This document shows positions 14,955-15,302 of a stretch of 15,302 nt of DNA, piece by piece. The DNA is taken from positions 1 to 15,302 of the forward strand of contig NZ_DASZGI010000159.1 in the NCBI RefSeq assembly GCF_035938995.1, read 5' to 3'. The notes under the pieces are model-generated. The model saw only the letters and a program-made list of their open reading frames with translations, did no database searches and was not told where the DNA came from. A program made the translations under genes and the position numbers. The stretch's first letter is position 1. Each line of letters opens with the position of its first letter. The DNA comes from DASZGI01 sp035938995. GTDB taxonomy: Bacteria > Actinomycetota > Actinomycetes > Streptomycetales > Catenulisporaceae.

Positions 14955-15302
14955 GCCGCGATCTGCTATCGGTAGATTGATTCACTCGTAGGGAGCAGCG
15001 CTCGACGATCTAGCCTGTCAGCGTCGTGAGCCGCCCGACGTGGGCTGCGAGGCGCTGGCCGAGTGCGGCGGACCAGTGACGTTGCCACTGTTCGGCGGCG
15101 AATGCGCGGCGCTGAGTCCACCCGACCGGGTGAACTGCGGCGATGCGGAGCCGAAAGGGCGAGGACGAGATCTGCCCGAAAGGGCGATCGGAGCGCCCGG
15201 CGGTCGACAACCTCGGAATGTCTGGCTGGGGATGACATCGCGCGAGATGTCTGCTTCCGGACCGAGTCGTGCGTTTGGGCTGACTTTAAGACGGGCGGTC
15301 GT
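14955..15302. other. Upstream region of whiB, no convincing gene
   Basis: About 350 bases hold no gene I can support. A minus-strand open frame from TTG 15210 (66 codons, moderate third-position GC) lacks a ribosome-binding site and a recognisable product. Visible structure: a perfect GCCC-GAAA-GGGC hairpin (15174-15185), the 12-bp direct repeat CCGAAAGGGCGA (15151-15162 and 15176-15187), and the inverted repeat GACATC-GCGCGA-GATGTC (15234-15251). The right edge may belong to the control region of a gene outside the window. Confidence 0.4.

Noticed and set aside
15010..15210. Minus-strand open frame of 66 codons starting with TTG
   Set aside because: Moderate codon bias but no ATG or GTG start, no ribosome-binding site and no recognised family; kept only as a remark in the region entry.
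14966..15238. Minus-strand open frame of 90 codons upstream of whiB
   Set aside because: Low third-position GC, no ribosome-binding site, and it ends inside the predicted upstream control region of whiB.

Overview
The window is high-GC DNA with gene families typical of Actinomycetota: WhiB, WXG100, DUF3499, DUF5719, Trm112 and an actinobacterial-type ManB and AhcY. The 16S fragment and the differentiation genes (whiB, a SpoIIM-family protein) fit a filamentous or sporulating actinomycete. Catenulisporales or a relative of Streptomyces is my best guess, but no database search was possible. No phage, IS element, CRISPR array or tRNA was seen. This is a conserved chromosomal core region, not an accessory island.

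Layout, left to right. The left edge (1-220) is the 5' end of a 16S rRNA gene on the minus strand, followed by its leader and upstream region (to about 545). A SpoIIM-family membrane protein gene (minus) and an RDD-family membrane protein gene (plus) diverge from a short control region carrying three 18-bp tandem repeats plus an inverted degenerate copy. The RDD gene converges on ahcY (S-adenosylhomocysteine hydrolase, minus), and a 9-bp inverted repeat brackets the two stop codons. Upstream of ahcY is a lone 100-residue WXG100 protein gene. Next comes a minus-strand cluster of sugar-phosphate and housekeeping genes: DUF3499, phosphomannomutase (manB), a Trm112-like zinc-ribbon protein and a SIS/PGI-PMI-like protein. 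DUF3499 and a small metallopeptidase-family gene are transcribed head to head, and both appear to start on or next to their transcription start (leaderless).

The right half holds a very large membrane glycosyltransferase (about 1353 residues, minus). Its stop codon overlaps the start of a secreted or anchored DUF5719 protein. Upstream of it lies whiB with a long, structured 5' leader. The order whiB - (glycosyltransferase, DUF5719) - metallopeptidase - DUF3499 - manB - SIS protein resembles, from memory, the whiB2-manB region of Mycobacterium and the whiB-manB-ahcY region of Streptomyces.

How the genes may work together (inference): ManB makes mannose-1-phosphate, the precursor of GDP-mannose for surface glycans. 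The giant glycosyltransferase with its DUF5719 partner probably builds or exports a cell-surface glycan. WhiB controls developmental septation. The most unusual items are the 208-residue tyrosine-rich low-complexity tail on the glycosyltransferase, the tandem operator-like repeats between the SpoIIM and RDD genes, and the long hairpin plus BldD-like dyad in the whiB leader.
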